Shown: positions 5,652 through 7,172 of the stretch, piece after piece
Position numbering within the stretch: position 1 is the stretch's first letter
How the letters are laid out: the number at the start of each line of letters is the position of its first letter
Assembly (NCBI GenBank): GCA_001805165.1
Contig: MHEI01000015.1
Location: forward strand, 2,028-9,199
Length of the DNA: 7,172 nt
Direction: 5' to 3'
From: Nitrospirae bacterium RBG_16_43_11
GTDB lineage: Bacteria; Nitrospirota; 9FT-COMBO-42-15; HDB-SIOI813
Translations under genes and position numbers: made by a program
Notes under the pieces: generated by a model
Databases searched by the model: none
Told to the model about the DNA's origin: nothing
The model's input: the letters and a program-made list of their open reading frames with translations, nothing else

Positions 5652-6920
5652 ATGCTTTATAAGGCAATATTCATTTCTCTCTTGACCCTGCTGCCTGCTA
5701 CCTGCTGCCTGCTGCCTCCCACGACAGTTTTTGCTGAAGACACTCTTATTCTTAAACAAATCATCAGGGAGGCAAAAGAAAACAATCCCGGAATTAACGC
5801 CCTTCGTCAGAATGTGAAGGCTAAGGAGGCGAGGGCCAGGGCAGAAGGGGTACTGGATGATCCAACACTCAGGATAGAGATGATGGATTTGTCAAGGGAA
5901 AACCCCTTTCCAACACCTGGCAATGCTATGCAGACGCGGTACGAGGTAAGCCAGATGCTGCCATATCCCGGCAAGCTTCAGTTGGGAAAACGAATTGCAT
6001 TATTAGAAGTCATAATGTCAGAGGCCGAAGTAAGGGCAAAGGAACTTGAGACCATTACAATGGTCAAGGAGGCATTCTATGAGTATCTGCTGTTGGATGA
6101 ATCAATAAAGACACTTGAAGAGTTAAAAGGATTGTTATCCAATATGATCAGAATTGCCGAGACCAAATATGCCATTGGCGACGTATCCCAGCAGGACGTC
6201 ATAAAAGCCCAGGTCGAACTGACCATGCTTTTAAGCGAAGTGATTGAGCTTGAAGCGGAAAAGAATGTAGTTCAGACAGAAATGAAGTCCATATTAAACA
6301 GGCCGCAGGATGATAATACCCTTTTTACTTCATTAGAAGAATTACCGAAAGAAAGAGTTAAGTTGCAGCTTGGCGACCTGACAAATAAGGCACTTGAAGT
6401 TAATCCTATCCTCAAAATTATGAGGTATGAAGCGGAAGTTAAAAAGATTGAGGTTGAACTTGCCAGGAAGAACTATTACCCTGACTTTATGCTGGGGATA
6501 GCGCCGATTCAGCGGGACGGAAGGTTCGATGCCTGGGATGCCATGTTTCAGATAAACATCCCTGTGTGGAGGGTAAAGTATAACAACCAGGTAGAGGAAG
6601 GTCTGAATATGGCTGATGCAATCAGGTCAAAACTCAAAGCAGAAGAGAACATGATAAACGCTAAGGTCAAAGAGGGCGTGGTTAAGGCAGAGACTGCTGA
6701 CAAGATCAGGACCCTCTACGAGACAAGCCTGCTTCCGCAGGCAGAGCTCTCCTTTGAATCAGCCCTTAAGAACTATCAAAGCGGGAAGGTAAACTTTCTC
6801 ATGCTGCTGGATACAGAGAGGTTGTTGAAAAAGACAAAGATAGATTATATAGGCGCAGTAATTACTTATTATAAGCGATTGGTATCGTTAGAGCGTGTAG
6901 TTGGCGAGGAGTTGCTTTAA
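5652..6920 (+). CDS. TolC/CzcC-family outer membrane efflux protein
   Basis: Outer-membrane channel of a tripartite RND exporter, 422 aa, probably a CusC/CzcC-like metal-efflux channel. The signal peptide is residues 1-28 (MLYKAIFISLL, a core interrupted by PATCCLLPP, cut at VFA|ED). The mature protein shows the two long helical repeats of the OEP family: residues about 33-215 and about 240-415, each with an alanine/glutamate-rich coiled-coil run, the QMLPYPGKL turn (101-109) common in CzcC-like members, and a second-repeat NIPVWR strand. Length is typical. The ATG at 5652 is needed for the signal peptide, yet has no SD and sits at the predicted transcription start. Its gene is followed after 13 bp by a CusB-like adaptor, which sets the context as metal export. 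A 7-bp tandem repeat lies in the signal-peptide codons. The exact metal is an inference from the adaptor. Confidence 0.92.
   Translation: MLYKAIFISLLTLLPATCCLLPPTTVFAEDTLILKQIIREAKENNPGINALRQNVKAKEARARAEGVLDDPTLRIEMMDLSRENPFPTPGNAMQTRYEVSQMLPYPGKLQLGKRIALLEVIMSEAEVRAKELETITMVKEAFYEYLLLDESIKTLEELKGLLSNMIRIAETKYAIGDVSQQDVIKAQVELTMLLSEVIELEAEKNVVQTEMKSILNRPQDDNTLFTSLEELPKERVKLQLGDLTNKALEVNPILKIMRYEAEVKKIEVELARKNYYPDFMLGIAPIQRDGRFDAWDAMFQINIPVWRVKYNNQVEEGLNMADAIRSKLKAEENMINAKVKEGVVKAETADKIRTLYETSLLPQAELSFESALKNYQSGKVNFLMLLDTERLLKKTKIDYIGAVITYYKRLVSLERVVGEELL
5688..5715 (+). repeat. Heptanucleotide tandem repeat, four copies of CTGCTGC
   Basis: Four head-to-tail units of CTGCTGC occur at 5688-5694, 5695-5701 (one mismatch, CTGCTAC), 5702-5708 and 5709-5715, followed by a partial CT. 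They encode LLPATCCLLP in the signal-peptide core. Because 7 is not a multiple of 3, gain or loss of one unit would shift the reading frame of the efflux protein. Confidence 0.8.
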
Positions 6921-6921
6921 T

Positions 6922-6926
6922 GGGGA
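6922..6926 (+). promoter_or_regulatory. Ribosome binding site of the adaptor gene
   Basis: GGGGA lies 7 nt before the ATG at 6934, in the 13-bp gap after the TolC-family stop codon. It supports that start and cotranscription with independent initiation, unlike the SD-less first gene. Confidence 0.6.
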
Positions 6927-6933
6927 TTTTCAT

Positions 6934-7172
6934 ATGAAAAAAAATAGTCCATCTATAATTCTTGCAGCAGGCTTAATTATCGGTATTGGTATCGGTGCGC
7001 TTATGATGTTCTATGTAATACCTGCAGGCGTAAATATGAAAACCGGCACTGTAACAAAAGAGAAAAAGATTTTATTTTACCGTAGTCCTATGAACCCATC
7101 TGCTACCTCACGAACACCAATGAAGGATGACATGGGAATGGACTATGTACCTGTTTATGAAGGTGAAAATGA
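6934..7172 (+). CDS. CusB-like RND efflux periplasmic adaptor, N-terminal part (runs off window)
   Basis: First 79 codons of a membrane-fusion (adaptor) subunit that would link the TolC-family channel to an inner-membrane RND pump. MKKN is followed by a membrane anchor at about 8-28 (IILAAGLIIGIGIGALMMFY). Residues about 46-77 form a heavy-metal-binding domain of the CusB N-terminal type: ILFYRSPMNP, then TPMKDDMGMDYVPVYEGE. The usual CPMHP/CPxCGM cysteines of this domain are absent and methionines at 53, 63, 67 and 69 remain, a known variant suited to soft ions such as Cu(I) or Ag(I). The adaptor's barrel-sandwich and hairpin domains lie beyond the right edge, where a CusA-like pump gene is also expected. 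Start supported by GGGGA 7 nt upstream. Gene name withheld because the metal is not proven. Confidence 0.88.
   Translation, partial: MKKNSPSIILAAGLIIGIGIGALMMFYVIPAGVNMKTGTVTKEKKILFYRSPMNPSATSRTPMKDDMGMDYVPVYEGEN

Noticed and set aside
5695..5708. Lipobox making the TolC-family protein a lipoprotein (cysteines 18-19)
   Set aside because: PATC/ATCC lacks the conserved Leu at -3 and small residues at -2/-1, and a better signal peptidase I site (VFA|ED) lies downstream.

Overview
The window reads as a moderate-GC (low-to-mid 40s % by eye) chromosomal segment from a Gram-negative, diderm bacterium. An outer-membrane TolC-family factor, an RND adaptor, a periplasmic LolA-like protein and a peptidoglycan glycosyltransferase all imply two membranes. 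The style of the proteins fits Nitrospirota or a deltaproteobacterial-type lineage, but that is an impression and not a demonstrated assignment.

Layout. Five main genes lie on the minus strand, read from right to left: a GT51 peptidoglycan glycosyltransferase (4348-5550), a secreted LolA-like outer-membrane lipoprotein-sorting protein (3471-4289), a membrane sensor with Cache, HAMP and GAF regions (3407 down to an in-frame TAG at 1845, the same frame then staying open to a TAA at 1620), hpt (1042-1572) and rsmI (204-1049). A possible 41-codon gene (8-133) follows on the same strand. On the plus strand a divergent unit starts at 5652: a CzcC/CusC-like outer-membrane efflux protein, then 13 bp later a CusB-like adaptor that runs off the right edge. 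The inner-membrane RND pump would be expected just outside the window.

How the genes fit together. The plus-strand pair looks like the start of a heavy-metal (probably Cu(I)/Ag(I)) CusCBA-type export operon. Its promoter carries a perfect 19-bp dyad between -35 and -10, as expected for a regulated metal-efflux promoter. The minus-strand group combines envelope functions (wall synthesis, lipoprotein handling, an envelope sensor) with a housekeeping pair (purine salvage and 16S rRNA methylation) whose reading frames overlap.

Most notable points: (1) a single in-frame amber codon inside the GAF domain of the sensor, with 74 further GAF-like codons after it and no output domain; (2) a compact divergent control region, 5551-5651, with two unrelated perfect dyads, each sitting on a promoter; (3) promoters whose -10 boxes lie only 6-10 nt from the start codon, suggesting leaderless mRNAs; (4) a 4-copy heptanucleotide tandem repeat inside the efflux-protein signal peptide, which could act as a frameshift switch; (5) a glycosyltransferase that ends with what looks like a cut-off piece of a class A PBP transpeptidase region. 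I see no clearly new multi-gene system, and no RNA gene, CRISPR array or insertion sequence.
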